This document shows positions 53,530 to 64,000 of a stretch of 64,000 nucleotides of DNA, in pieces. Position 1 is the stretch's first letter. Each line of letters opens with the position of its first letter. This stretch comes from Alectoria sarmentosa (taxonomy: Eukaryota; Ascomycota; Lecanoromycetes; Lecanorales; Parmeliaceae). The translations under genes and the position numbers were made by a program. Location of the stretch: NCBI GenBank assembly GCA_009733775.1, contig WOGZ01000003.1:294614-358613 (forward strand), in the 5' to 3' direction. Under the pieces are notes generated by a model. The model saw only the letters and a program-made list of their open reading frames with translations. It did not search any database and had not been told where the DNA came from.

Positions 53530-55173
53530 ATGCTGTCTGAATCATTGAATTACTTGCCGCAAAGGCAGAACCCTAGCCATGAGAGGCATAGTGCTCCTCT
53601 CGACACAAAGGCCGTTCCTTGCGCCAATAAGGCAATGGTCACGGTCACCCAGATAGAATTGACCAACGAAGAAAGCCCCAAGCCAGTGTTAAGCCTTAAG
53701 TCTACTCAAAGCCGTCAGAGACAGCCGTTGCCCCGGCTTAACCGCCCCGCCATCTCCAACCCCACGTTCAACGATCTTTTCGATCTCGCCTCAAAGCGTG
53801 TCCTGGACGTCGTATTGAAATGCACGAAAGATCCGCCGCCGAGGCTTTTCCCAAATTCAGAGCACATCCGTCACACATTCTTCCCAGCCAGCGTATGGGA
53901 ACAGTACGGAGACATGGAAACAGAGTCCGGACAGATCTCGTATATGCTTGCTCAATATCCTGAGAGAGGTCTCCCGCTGCGTTCTTCAACAACAATTCGA
54001 AACCTTCTGGGTACCTCAAATCCGCTTGAAAAGTGGTCCGAGTATATCGAAAATTTGGCAGACCAGGCACATGTGGCCCAAAAAGAGGCTCTAAAAGCCA
54101 TGCATCCTCATTTCCCCGAAACACCAAGCGCGGTTTGGAGCAAAGCTGACTTCGTGCGGATCCCAGTCGGCTACCCAACCGATGGTCTGGCGTCGTTAGA
54201 CCTTTGGAGCGCCGCAGTGGAGGGCATGGCTTCATATCTGGAAGCTGGTAAACCCCATAACATCGAGGCCTTTCTTCACATACATTCCTTCATTAAAGAT
54301 CCCATCGGCGGCCTACGGGCCCCATCGCCGAGACAGATTATTATATTCTCAGCTCTCTGGTCCCGCGCCCAAGCTGTCATTTCGAGACAGCTTCAGGCGC
54401 CTCTCACGCAGGCTGCATACCAACAGATCGCGGCTCAGCTCGCCCTCGAATCTTCTTTCCTTTCTATTCCGAAGTTGCGGAAAACAAGCCACATACACTT
54501 CTCACATCACCAGCAACTCTGCTATGTGTATGCAACGATTGATCACCTTCCACGAGCCGAATTTTCGGTCCCAGCTCGTGTCCTTGAAATCCTCTTGGAG
54601 ATAGTCCTGGAGACTTCCAAGCTAGGTACTTGCGCTATGGCTCCAATCGCTATCGCTTACGCATCTCCAATGGATCCAAACGACAAACCCTTCAAAGTCA
54701 TCATCGACGGCAATAATCGCGTATCAGCCCTTGTGCTGCTGCGCTTCCTTGCGATACAACGTGGTCCTGACATGATCGACCCACGTACATTGAGCGCTCA
54801 TTGTACTGCTCACGGCCTGGGCCCTAAGTGGCTAATCGACCTCCACGACGTGCTAGCTACGCTGCTAGGTAGCCATCCGACGCTCGAACTCGTGCGAAAA
54901 CACTGGATTGCAATTCGCCAATTTTCCAACGTGTCACGAATCCCCGCACTCTTGGTGCAGGAGCAGAGCTTTTTCACGTTGTGTTTGGGAAGAGGGACAA
55001 ATGAGAACCCGGTGTTACTGCAGCCAATGCATCAGACAATTTTCAACGATGACAATTTGTGTGTGGCATTTCCTGCGAAAAGAGGACAGGCGCACGGGAG
55101 GAGTTTGGGGTACGCGATTTTGCCACTGAAATATGACGGCGAAAGACAGGTGGTGCAGGAGGAAGTGGTATGA
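53530..55173 (+). CDS. Conserved-looking protein of unknown function with a ParB/Srx-like DGNNR motif
   Basis: Single exon, 547 residues from the first ATG of a longer open frame. Sequence is soluble and alpha-rich with no signal peptide or membrane span. Around residue 395 it reads FKVIIDGNNRVSALVLLRFL. The pattern hydrophobic strand plus D-G-x-x-R-x-x-A recalls the ParB/sulfiredoxin nucleotide-binding motif (as in DGHHRLEA), but the rest is not recognisably ParB-like, so this is a weak analogy. Another landmark is the C-terminal QPMHQTIFNDDNLCVAF. No introns. It ends about 100 bp before the AT-rich RIP-altered block, yet is intact. Confidence 0.7.
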   Translation: MLSESLNYLPQRQNPSHERHSAPLDTKAVPCANKAMVTVTQIELTNEESPKPVLSLKSTQSRQRQPLPRLNRPAISNPTFNDLFDLASKRVLDVVLKCTKDPPPRLFPNSEHIRHTFFPASVWEQYGDMETESGQISYMLAQYPERGLPLRSSTTIRNLLGTSNPLEKWSEYIENLADQAHVAQKEALKAMHPHFPETPSAVWSKADFVRIPVGYPTDGLASLDLWSAAVEGMASYLEAGKPHNIEAFLHIHSFIKDPIGGLRAPSPRQIIIFSALWSRAQAVISRQLQAPLTQAAYQQIAAQLALESSFLSIPKLRKTSHIHFSHHQQLCYVYATIDHLPRAEFSVPARVLEILLEIVLETSKLGTCAMAPIAIAYASPMDPNDKPFKVIIDGNNRVSALVLLRFLAIQRGPDMIDPRTLSAHCTAHGLGPKWLIDLHDVLATLLGSHPTLELVRKHWIAIRQFSNVSRIPALLVQEQSFFTLCLGRGTNENPVLLQPMHQTIFNDDNLCVAFPAKRGQAHGRSLGYAILPLKYDGERQVVQEEVV

Positions 55174-55785
55174 GGGGCTGAAAAGGAAATGATTGCGCTG
55201 TCCCAATGTATGGGCCAAGCTCAATTGATACGATCGAGAGCAATGAAATGTGCTGCATACAGCCGTACTCGAAATTCGAGGGTTTAAACATTTGATTTTT
55301 AATATAACACAGTATAGGTAACATAGTGTATATCGTCTTTTATATTAAATCAAACAATTAATTTACACTAAAATGAAAATATTAAATGTTATTAATGTTA
55401 TATTTAAAAATATGAATTTAAAGATTGAAATATATAAATATAAACTTATTAATATAAATTGAAATTATAAATTGAAAATAATTTTATAAAATTTACTTAT
55501 ATTTTATACGCGATTTAATATTATTTATATATATTATAATATATAAATATTATAATTTTAATTAAACTTTTAAATATTTAATTTTATTAAGTTTTTTTGC
55601 ATTTAAAAACCTTAGCGTTAATAGATTTTAATGTTTATATATTTTTTAATAGTAATATGCATTTTAATATAACATAATTAAAATTTCATTTAAATTTCGT
55701 ATAAGTGTTATTTCAATTCGAACTTTTAAATTTTAATATAATTTCAATTTTTTAATATAATAAACGATTAATTATTTAATCAAAT

Positions 55786-55927
55786 TGTTAGAAATTGTCA
55801 AGACAAGTCTGAGCGAGGGAAGAAATTGTCGAGGTAACGATTTGACAAGATCTATACTTAACAAACAAATTCTTTCTAAATAAAAATTCAATTCATTCAC
55901 ATATTAACAAAAAGTTTATGCTTTTAA
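55786..55927 (+). repeat. Left terminal repeat (LTR-like) of the chromovirus
   Basis: Starts TGTTAGAAATTGTC and shares about 125 bp with 63484-63610. Exact outer edges are uncertain. Confidence 0.7.
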
Positions 55928-58900
55928 TAAATGATAACAATATCGAAAAACGCATAACAAGCATTATATTATTATTTGTCAAATATTAAAAGCTTAATGA
56001 TCAATTTATTTTCGACAAGCATCAACTATCCGCAACATCAAAATTCATTTCTTCAACAAATCTTTCGTTTTATCATTAAATAATTCGTTTATTTCATTTT
56101 CGAAAACTCTTTTATAAAAAAAAGATCTTATTTTATCTTTTCAATCGCCGATCTTACAACGTCGCTAACGATTTACGTTGAATTCGACGAATCGTTTTTT
56201 TCGAGACTTCCGAGAATATTTTTATTATTTTTCAAAAAATTCGAATCGTCGATTTAATCGTTTATCAAGCACTTTTTCACGCGAGAAAAATGTTTTTTAT
56301 CAAAAACTTCAACCTTTCTTTAAATACTTTTTTTAATTATTCTTTTTTACATTACCTTTCAACGTGCTTTTATTAAATTATCAACGAATATTCTCAATTT
56401 GATTTCTTTTACGTTTTCAATTTCGACCTTAAATTCAATTATTCAAAACATCATCATTTTTTCTTTTTAATTACAAAAATTTCTTAAAATTAATCATTTC
56501 TTCATTGATCTTTTCATTGAAAACATTTATAAATTCATCATTCAGATTATTATCAACAATTTTCGACCGTCGTCAATTAATAAAGAAATATTCTCGACGA
56601 GAATTCAACGTTATTTTACACGATCAAATTCTATCAAAACACGTTTTTAATCAACGAATTAAATTATAAATCGATTTACACTTCGTGTCGTCTTCATCAA
56701 ATTCAAAAACGAAATTCAAACTCTTTAACGTTTTCGAGATTTATCGTTTATAAAAGCTACTTCATTTACTTCATCAATATTCATTTCTTTTAAATCCTCG
56801 ATTTTAAAACTTATTGATTTAATTATCAAAACGACTTCCGCTGAAAAAACAATTTATTTTCATTTAATCGATTCGATAAACAAAATGAATTTTAATGATT
56901 TTCATTTATAAATTATCATTATAACAATTACTTTCATCGTTATATTATAATACATTCGTGATAATTCGTCTTAATCAGATTTTTTTGAGCAATTCGAAAA
57001 ATAAGATCTTTCGAAAATTAACGATCTCGATAATAATTTTTTAAAACAATTAAAATGAAATTCGAGCGATGTCGGATTTTTCAATTCGATGTATAAAGAT
57101 AAATCGATAACTTTCGAAACCTCGACGATGAAACACATTTTTAAAAAAAGTTATTTTCGTGACGTACATCTTTTTTTAAAACACGCTCGTAACGTGACAA
57201 GCATCAAAAATGAAAAACTCGTTCACATAAATCTTTGAATTTGTTTAAAAAGTTTTACTTTGAAATGATGATTATTTGAATTTTCGAAAAATGATAAACG
57301 TCTTATTAAATTCGAGAATAAATTCGACGAATAAAAAAAAATGTTTATTTATCGTTTCAAATCTTTTATCAACGTTATTATCGACTCGTTTTTCAAAAAA
57401 AAATATACTTTACGAGATGTTATTAATCGTCGAAAATCTTAAAAATATATTCAGCGTATTTTTCGAACCTTCAAAAATATCAAATTCATTGACGTCAAAA
57501 ATCAATTCGACGTTATTTACAATAATTTCGACTTCGAATTGAAACGCGATATTCGATATCTCAAAAACAACATTATTTTTTAAAATTTTCTTTTCAATCT
57601 TGATGATTTTAAATATAATTAATAAACTTATACAAGCAAGCATAAAAAAGAAAAAAATATCGAATTCGAAATCTCATCTTTTAAATTCTTTATTCAAACA
57701 AATCGATAATTTCAATTTAATAATAAAAATAATTATATTTAATTTCAATCTCGTTAATAAGATTTTGAATTCGATCAACAATCGTATTATAATAACGAAA
57801 AATCGTTTCAATTTTATTATTCTCAACAATAATCTTTTTTTCATTAATTTAACGATTTTAATATTTATTCGAATCAAATTTAACAATTAAATCAATACGC
57901 TTAATAATCAAATTCGTTTTATTAAAAATTATCAACATCAAGATAATCATTATAAATCATCAAAAAACAAAATTCGTTAAATTCGACGAATCGATTTTTG
58001 AACCGACAGAATTCTCATTATAAAAACAATTTCAAAAAACAAATAAATAAAGACGAAGGATTTTTTAATAAACAACGTTAATAAAGCACGATTTATCAAA
58101 TCAACGAATTTAATATCGAAAACGAGATTGACGATTTCGAATTTCTTATTCAAGACGAAAACGAAATTTTCGAAAAAAATAGAAAATCGAACAATTATTA
58201 TATTAACGAAAAACTTAATTATTATCAATCTTATTCGAAAGATGAAAGCGTCGATTATTTTATTAAAACCGATTTTGAAACGAAAATCAAAAATGATATT
58301 AACGTTATTAATTATCAATGTCGTTATTATTTAATCTCGTTTTTGTCTAAAAACGAGCTTTATAAACATCTCGAAAATTTAAAAAAAAATCGATATGCGA
58401 ACTCGTTATTATGCTCAAATCATTTTTTTAAAAAATCAAAAGCGTTTTCCAAAAAATCCGAAATTTATTCATTATATCTTATTATTAAAATGTTAAATTT
58501 TTCAAACTTTATCAAAGTTAAAGAAAACTTCGAAAAAGTTATCAAATTATTATTCGACTTCGCTTATAAAATCAACATCGATTAAACTTTTCGACGATAT
58601 TATTATATCAAAATCGTTATCAAATTGAAATTTGAAAAAAATATCGATAATAATTATATAAATATCAAATACTTTATTTCTTTTATAAATCGTATTTAAT
58701 TAATCAAAGTAAATTCTAAATTATTAATTATGATTATAATTAATTTTATCACGATGAGAGAAATAGAATTCAATTAATATCAAATCTCGAAATATATAAT
58801 CACATCGCTTCTTTTTTCAAAAAATGATAACGTTACGATAATAACGTCGTCGAGAAATATTCATATCGTCGACGATTTCAAAATTAATGTCTTAATTAAA

Positions 58901-61900
58901 ATGAACATCATGATTTTCGAAAAAATCGATATTCTCGTTTTTCAAGTTCGAATAAAAATCGAAAGTTATCAAATCTTCGTCTCAATAAAAATTCGCGTCA
59001 AAAAAAGTCGTGCTATCACACATTTTATACATATTAAAAAATTCATTATCATTTTTCTCCGATTTGAAATTCATATCTTAATGCATTATATAATTTTATC
59101 TGATCGTGATTTTTTCTTTAAATTTGATAAATCTCAATTGTTTTTATACGCGTATCTCGTCGATATTTTTATAATAATTATTATTATTAAAAATAACTCA
59201 AATCAAACTATCAAAGTTTTTCGAAATTTATGTCTCGACATCATTCAAAAAGTAGATTTCGATAATTGTTATCATATTATTATTAAATAAAAGAACGTCG
59301 TCGAGCTTGTTATTCATCATTTTTAAAAAATATATCAAAAAGATTAAATTAAACGAATGTTCAATAAAATCGTTATCGTTTTCGTTATCGTTATATTAAT
59401 AATTAAATTTATAATGATAATTATTTCTTTTATTTCGATAACCTCCGCATTAATTCTCGACGTTATAATAATTTCGGTTAATATTAACATTATTTTGTCA
59501 AATGAAATAATTATTTATAATAATTTTTTAATTATATAAGAAATCGTTAACGAGTTTTTCACGTTATAATAAAAAAGAAAATTCGCGAAGATTTTCAAGC
59601 TCGAATAAATGCGCATCTTATTCAAATTTAATTAAAAATAATATATATCAAAGATCGTTCGAATATATCCTTTAAAAAAGAATGTTAAAAAAGTTATTGA
59701 TAAAACATTCAATAAATTTCACGAGCAGAGTCGTTTTAATTGAATAAAGAAATTCACGTTTTTTAATTATTCGATATTCGTTATTTGAAAGATTATGTTT
59801 AACGATATTAAAAAGAATTATGCTATCGTTAACATTCGAGATTTGAATACAATTACGCAAATAAACGTTTATTTATTTTCATTATAAGCGAATCTCATTG
59901 CTTTAATTAAGAATTATTGATATATCAACGTCGTCGACTATATCAGTTTCTTTTATCAATAACGTATTCATTAAAAAAATCGTTATAAATTTATGATAAT
60001 AAGTTATCATAATCAAAAAACTTTTAATGTTATCGTTATGAAATATAAAAATTCATTAATATATATATAAAGACAAATCGATAAACTTCTCCGTCGATTT
60101 TGAGCCTTTATTTATACGTATATTAACGACATAATCATTTATTTCAAGACTTTTAAAAAATATGCTTAACATCTTTGAAAAGTATTCGCTTTATTTATCG
60201 AATTTGAAATTTTTATCAATTTTAATAAGATTTTTTTTAATTATCTTTTCGTATAACTTCTCGATTAAAAGATTAATTTTTTAAATTTGTGAATTGCGAA
60301 AGATAAATTATAGACGATTTTTAAATTTTCATTCTCAACGACATTATCGAAATTAAAAATTTATTTAAATATAATTGATTAATTACGAGATTACGTGAAA
60401 CATTATGTTATTATAATTAAACTTTTATAAAATCGAAAAATTACTTTGCTCGCTTTTTCGTCAAAAATTGAAAACGAACGCAAAACATTTACCTTACGCA
60501 TTTGTTTACGAAAATCAATAAACATCGAAATTGTTTTTTTTCAAACATTATAAAAAACGCTTTTTAAATCATTATTTTTGATACATTTTAATGAAAAATT
60601 AATGCTTTATATCGATTTTAATGTTAATAAAAATTTCGAATTTAAAACGATAATTTATTATATTCTCGAAAATGTTTTTAAGAACGTTTATTCGTTATAT
60701 TTCAATATACGTTTCATTCTTTTCTTTAATCGTTCATTGAGAAATATTGAAATTCGTTATTAATTTACGAAGCTAGAACTTATCGATATCGTTTAAATTT
60801 TCGATAAAATACGATATATAATAAAATTCGTCTTTTATATCGTCGTTTACATTGATCATAACATTACTCTAAGCACCGCTAAACAAATTATCATAATTAT
60901 TTTATTAATTATAAAATTGAATCTTCGATTAATTCGAATTTTAAAATATGTGTAAAAATTTCGAAATTTGAAATTTCGTTATAAATTAAGAAAATAGCAT
61001 ATCGTTTTAAATACATTTTCTCGTTTTAATCAAGCAAAAAAATAAATATTCTCGAAAAATGAAAACGAGCTTGACGTCTTATATAATTACGTTTATTACA
61101 TTTTTTTTTTTATTAAATTCAATTTTAAATTACGAAAATAACTTTTTGACGAATATTAAAAGAAAAGTTTTTGAAAAAAAATCAACGAAATTCTCGATGT
61201 CAACATCGACGAAAACGTTATATAATTTTTTTTTCTTCGAAACATCGATGATCTCATTTGAAAAATCGATTTTTTTATCGAAAATTATGATTTCACTTCA
61301 AGTCGATTTTACGTTTCGAATTTCTACGTATAAGCTTTTTTCGAGATCGCGCATTTCAATAACAATTATTTAAAATTCGTCAAATGTTATGATATTATTA
61401 ATCGTTAATAATACGTTCATAAATTAATTCGATAATTATGTGAATATTTTCGATATTATTTTCAATATCAATTATATTAAACACCTCGATATTTTTTTTA
61501 CGAATCATTTCAATTAATTTTGACGTCTTCGATTTCGTATCATATCTTAATTATCGATTTTATTTTAATCTTGCCGAAATCTTCGAAGAATTACGATATT
61601 CTTTTTTCGATAATAAACAAATTTTCTTATAAGATTATTTTAATTTTTAAAAAGTTTATTTTCATTGTTAAAAAATGGGCGGATCGATTATTTCGACGAT
61701 TTCGCAAAATTAATTAAAAATTATTAAAACAAATCATTTTTAATCGCGATCGAAAAATTTTCAACGAATTATAAAAGATTTTATTTATCAAATTAAGAGT
61801 CAAGCTTTTATATTCGACGATTTATCATTTTTAAACGAATAAATTCAACGAGCGTATTAATCAAATGATTAAAATTATTATTTATTTTTAAATGTTTACT

Positions 61901-63020
61901 TTAAACGACGTCACGATATGATTATTTACGATTTTAATTATTTAAAATAATTATAATAATATCATTTCTTTCTCGTTAAATAAGAGTTTAAATAAAATCG
62001 TCATAAATTTCTCGCTCAATTAATCATTGAATTTAAATATTTACAAAAAACAATTATTTCTTAAAAATCGTTACATAATTCATTTAAAAACTTCAAACAT
62101 CATTATCTTTACTCAGATCAATTCGAAATATCATTATAATCGTCGATATTATTCACAATTTTATCGATAAAAAGATTTCGAACTTTTACGTCTTCATTAT
62201 AATTATAACGTGTTTATCATTACGCTCATCGAAAAAAAATACGATTTATAATACGTCGATTCGTTTAAGATTCTTGACAAAATAAAAAAACTCGTCTATT
62301 ATTTAAAAATATTCAACGATTAAAAAATTCATTCGATTTTTATAATAACACAATTGAAATCTATTTCAGATTTAAAGACGAATTTCTTTTATAAAGATCG
62401 CTTTAACGAATTATCTTTTATCTTTATTAAAGAAAATATCGACGAATACAAATTCTAAAAACTCGATCGAATAATCAATAAACGTATCATCGTTAAAAAA
62501 CGAGATTTCGTTATAAAATATTTTATCAAATAAAAAAAATATGAATCATAGTATAATAGATGAAGAAATATTAAAAATCTTCAAAATGTCTTAAAATTGA
62601 TTTAAAATTATGAAAATCATATCGAACTTTCATCGAGAATATTATTAATAAATTCGGAATCTCATTTTATTATACCCTCGACGACGAATTCTCATTCTTT
62701 TATCAGACTTTTAACGACGAAACGTTATATCGAATTTTTATCGAGAATATTATCAATAGATTCGAAATCTCGTTTCATTATATTTTCGACGACGAATTCT
62801 CATTTCCTTATCAGACTTTCAACGACGAAATATCATATCGAACTTTCATCGAAAATGTTATTAACAAATTCGAAATCTCATTTCATTATGCCCTCGAAAA
62901 CGAATTCTCGTTTTTTTATCAGATTTTTAACGACGGAACGTGCTTTGATGAGAGTCGAGATTTTTAATAAAAATTCGATTTTAACACGAGCACCGTATTT
63001 CTCGTCAACAAATTCATAAT
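58901..63020 (+). pseudogene. Degraded pol polyprotein of the chromovirus
   Basis: Read as one unit this is the pol gene: RT, RNase H, integrase, chromodomain, then a repeat tail. Every domain keeps recognisable spacing and sequence but is cut by stops, many of them TAA or TGA as expected from C-to-T and G-to-A changes. It is non-functional in this state. Confidence 0.75.
62618..62941 (+). repeat. Three tandem 108-bp repeats after the chromodomain
   Basis: Units start at 62618, 62726 and 62834, with a period of exactly 108 bp (36 codons). Shared landmarks are CATCGAGAATATTAT, ACGACGAATTCTCAT, TATCAGACTTT and ACGACGAAA. The plus frame that continues from the chromodomain is open through all three units and on to about 63020 (for example STTNSHSFIRLLTTKR), so the repeats probably form a Ser/Thr-rich tail of pol. 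Confidence 0.75.
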
Positions 63021-63466
63021 TCACATCGAAAACTTCGTGGAAAATTACGTCATCAAAACTTTCAAAATTTTCATCAAAAAGATCGCCGAAACGTCGTTTC
63101 ATTATGTTTTTAAAACCTCATTTAATAAAATCTTCGACGCAAAATCGAAAGATTTTAACGACGAAACGTTTTTTGATAAAAATTGAGATTTCTGCACCAA
63201 TTTTTCAAATTGTCGATAAAATTTTTATCAACATCGTAACATTTCGAAAAAGCGCGAAAATCGTCGATATTTAAGAATTATTAAAATGAATATCTCGATA
63301 AAAAAAGAAATTGTTAAAAGATTGCTCAAAAGTCGAACGAAAAAAAAATTCTAAATATATAATTGACGTTTATTTTTATTAAGATTTGACAAGATTTTTT
63401 TATTGCTTTTTTGTTTTACCTACACTCGCTCGACGAGAACGTCGACGTTTTCTTTTATTATCAACA

Positions 63467-63610
63467 TCTTATTAAAAATTACCAAAACAAATCTGGGCGA
63501 GAAAAGAAATTGTCGAGATAACGACTTAACAAAATCTATACTTAACAAGCAAATTCTTTTTAAATAGAAATTCAATTCATTCACATATTAATAAAAAGTT
63601 TATGCTTTTA
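63467..63610 (+). repeat. Right terminal repeat (LTR-like) of the chromovirus
   Basis: Matches the left repeat from ACAAATCTGGGCGAG to GTTTATGCTTTTA. By eye I count about a dozen mismatches in ~124 bp, all transitions. Confidence 0.7.
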
Positions 63611-64000
63611 GCACAAATTGTTATAAATAATTATTAAAAGCGTATTTTAAATTTTATTATTATTATTATAATACGCGCTATCGAGAATATCAACATTAAC
63701 GAAAAAAAAAGTTTCTTTTATAAACGTTTATTACTAATAATTATAAGTAATTATACGTATTAAATAAAAGTTTAAAAAAATTATAAAAAAAATCGCATTA
63801 GCACTTTCGCTTTTCGCTAAATTTAAATTTATATTTAATATTATTATTTTCGTTACGATATAAAAATAAACTTAAATAATTTAAAAAAATATACTTTTAA
63901 TAACAATAACTTAAATTTTAATAATCTTTATTATATAAAAGAATAGTGTAAGGCTGAGCTAAAATACCTTAAATTTGTATGTGCAGCCAATCATAAATTC

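Larger units (their letters stand above)
55786..63610 (+). mobile_element. RIP-degraded Ty3/gypsy chromovirus
   Basis: Terminal direct repeats bound the element. In the plus direction degraded pol pieces appear in Ty3/gypsy order. 58901-59290 has LSDRDFFFKFDKSQLFLYAY and NSNQTIKVFRNL, the segment before RT. Near 60115-60240 is an RT catalytic loop with YINDIIIYFKTF where YxDD is expected. RNase H is at 60590-60763 (LMLYIDFNVNKNF, FILFFNRSLRN). Integrase is at 61540-61720 (IDFILILPKSS, FIVKKWADRLFRRF). A chromodomain is at about 62440-62610 (NKRIIVKKRDFVIKYFIK). Stops interrupt all of them. The gag part (56-57.3 kb) is too degraded to name domains. Confidence 0.8.
55270..64000. repeat. AT-rich block altered by repeat-induced point mutation
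   Basis: Composition switches sharply from ordinary to strongly AT-rich at about 55,270 and stays so to the window end. TpA is very common, CpA/TpG look depleted, while CpG (TCGA, CGACG) is still frequent. This is the dinucleotide bias of RIP with a CpA preference. No intact gene is visible; open frames are Ile/Phe/Asn/Lys-rich remnants. Confidence 0.85.

Noticed and set aside
62878..63102. Charged minus-strand open frame across the 108-bp repeats
   Set aside because: The other repeat units have in-frame stops on the minus strand, while the plus frame continuing from the chromodomain is open through all three.

Overview
The window comes from a nuclear chromosome of a filamentous ascomycete (Pezizomycotina; Leotiomycetes is my guess). 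The genes carry many short spliceosomal introns (about 47-102 nt, GT..AG, with CTRAY-like branch points). The products are eukaryotic and fungal: a Tim13-type chaperone, a VIP36-type lectin, PKA, mitochondrial NUC1, a Zrt3-like ZIP carrier and a PTR2 transporter. The last 9 kb is an AT-rich block that looks mutated by repeat-induced point mutation (RIP). Exon joins given here were worked out by hand from reading frame, splice signals and family resemblance.

Layout. 1-342 holds the N-terminal end of a membrane protein that runs off the left edge. 5.2-9.4 kb has a HAD phosphatase, an XIP-type aquaporin (NPL and NPTRC boxes) and a PGAP4-like glycosyltransferase. 10.2-24.9 kb is gene-poor and looks partly decayed. 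It has a dead RidA gene, several minus-strand coding fragments of unknown function, a Cys-rich DUF3716-like gene end, a degenerate 32-bp minisatellite (22.08-22.83 kb) and a frameshifted alpha/beta-hydrolase. 25.2-37.2 kb is a compact housekeeping island: VIP36-like lectin, TIM13, a small secreted protein, NUC1, a ZIP zinc transporter, the PKA catalytic subunit, an NFKBIL1-like J-domain protein and an NSRP1-like splicing protein. Four gene pairs are divergent. 38.1-39.0 kb is a second dead alpha/beta-hydrolase.

39.8-51 kb carries four intact genes that may be functionally related: O-acetylhomoserine sulfhydrylase (8 exons, one of only 15 nt), an isopenicillin-N-epimerase-like class V aminotransferase, a 13-exon PTR2 peptide transporter and an IPNS-type 2OG-Fe(II) oxygenase. 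No NRPS is visible, so a biosynthetic cluster is only a hypothesis. Around them lie small non-autonomous mobile elements: four copies of a ~120-bp TA-flanked inverted-repeat element (family A), two copies of a ~165-bp TA-flanked element (family B), and three copies of a short repeat with a perfect tRNA-type B box. One family A copy sits inside one copy of the B-box repeat, and an uninterrupted paralogue lies about 200 bp away.

53.5-55.2 kb encodes an intact 547-residue protein of unknown function with a ParB/Srx-like DGNNR motif. At about 55.27 kb composition changes abruptly to AT-rich DNA containing one RIP-degraded Ty3/gypsy chromovirus (terminal repeats 55.79 and 63.47 kb; RT, RNase H, integrase and chromodomain remnants in that order), with a 108-bp in-frame tandem repeat after the chromodomain.
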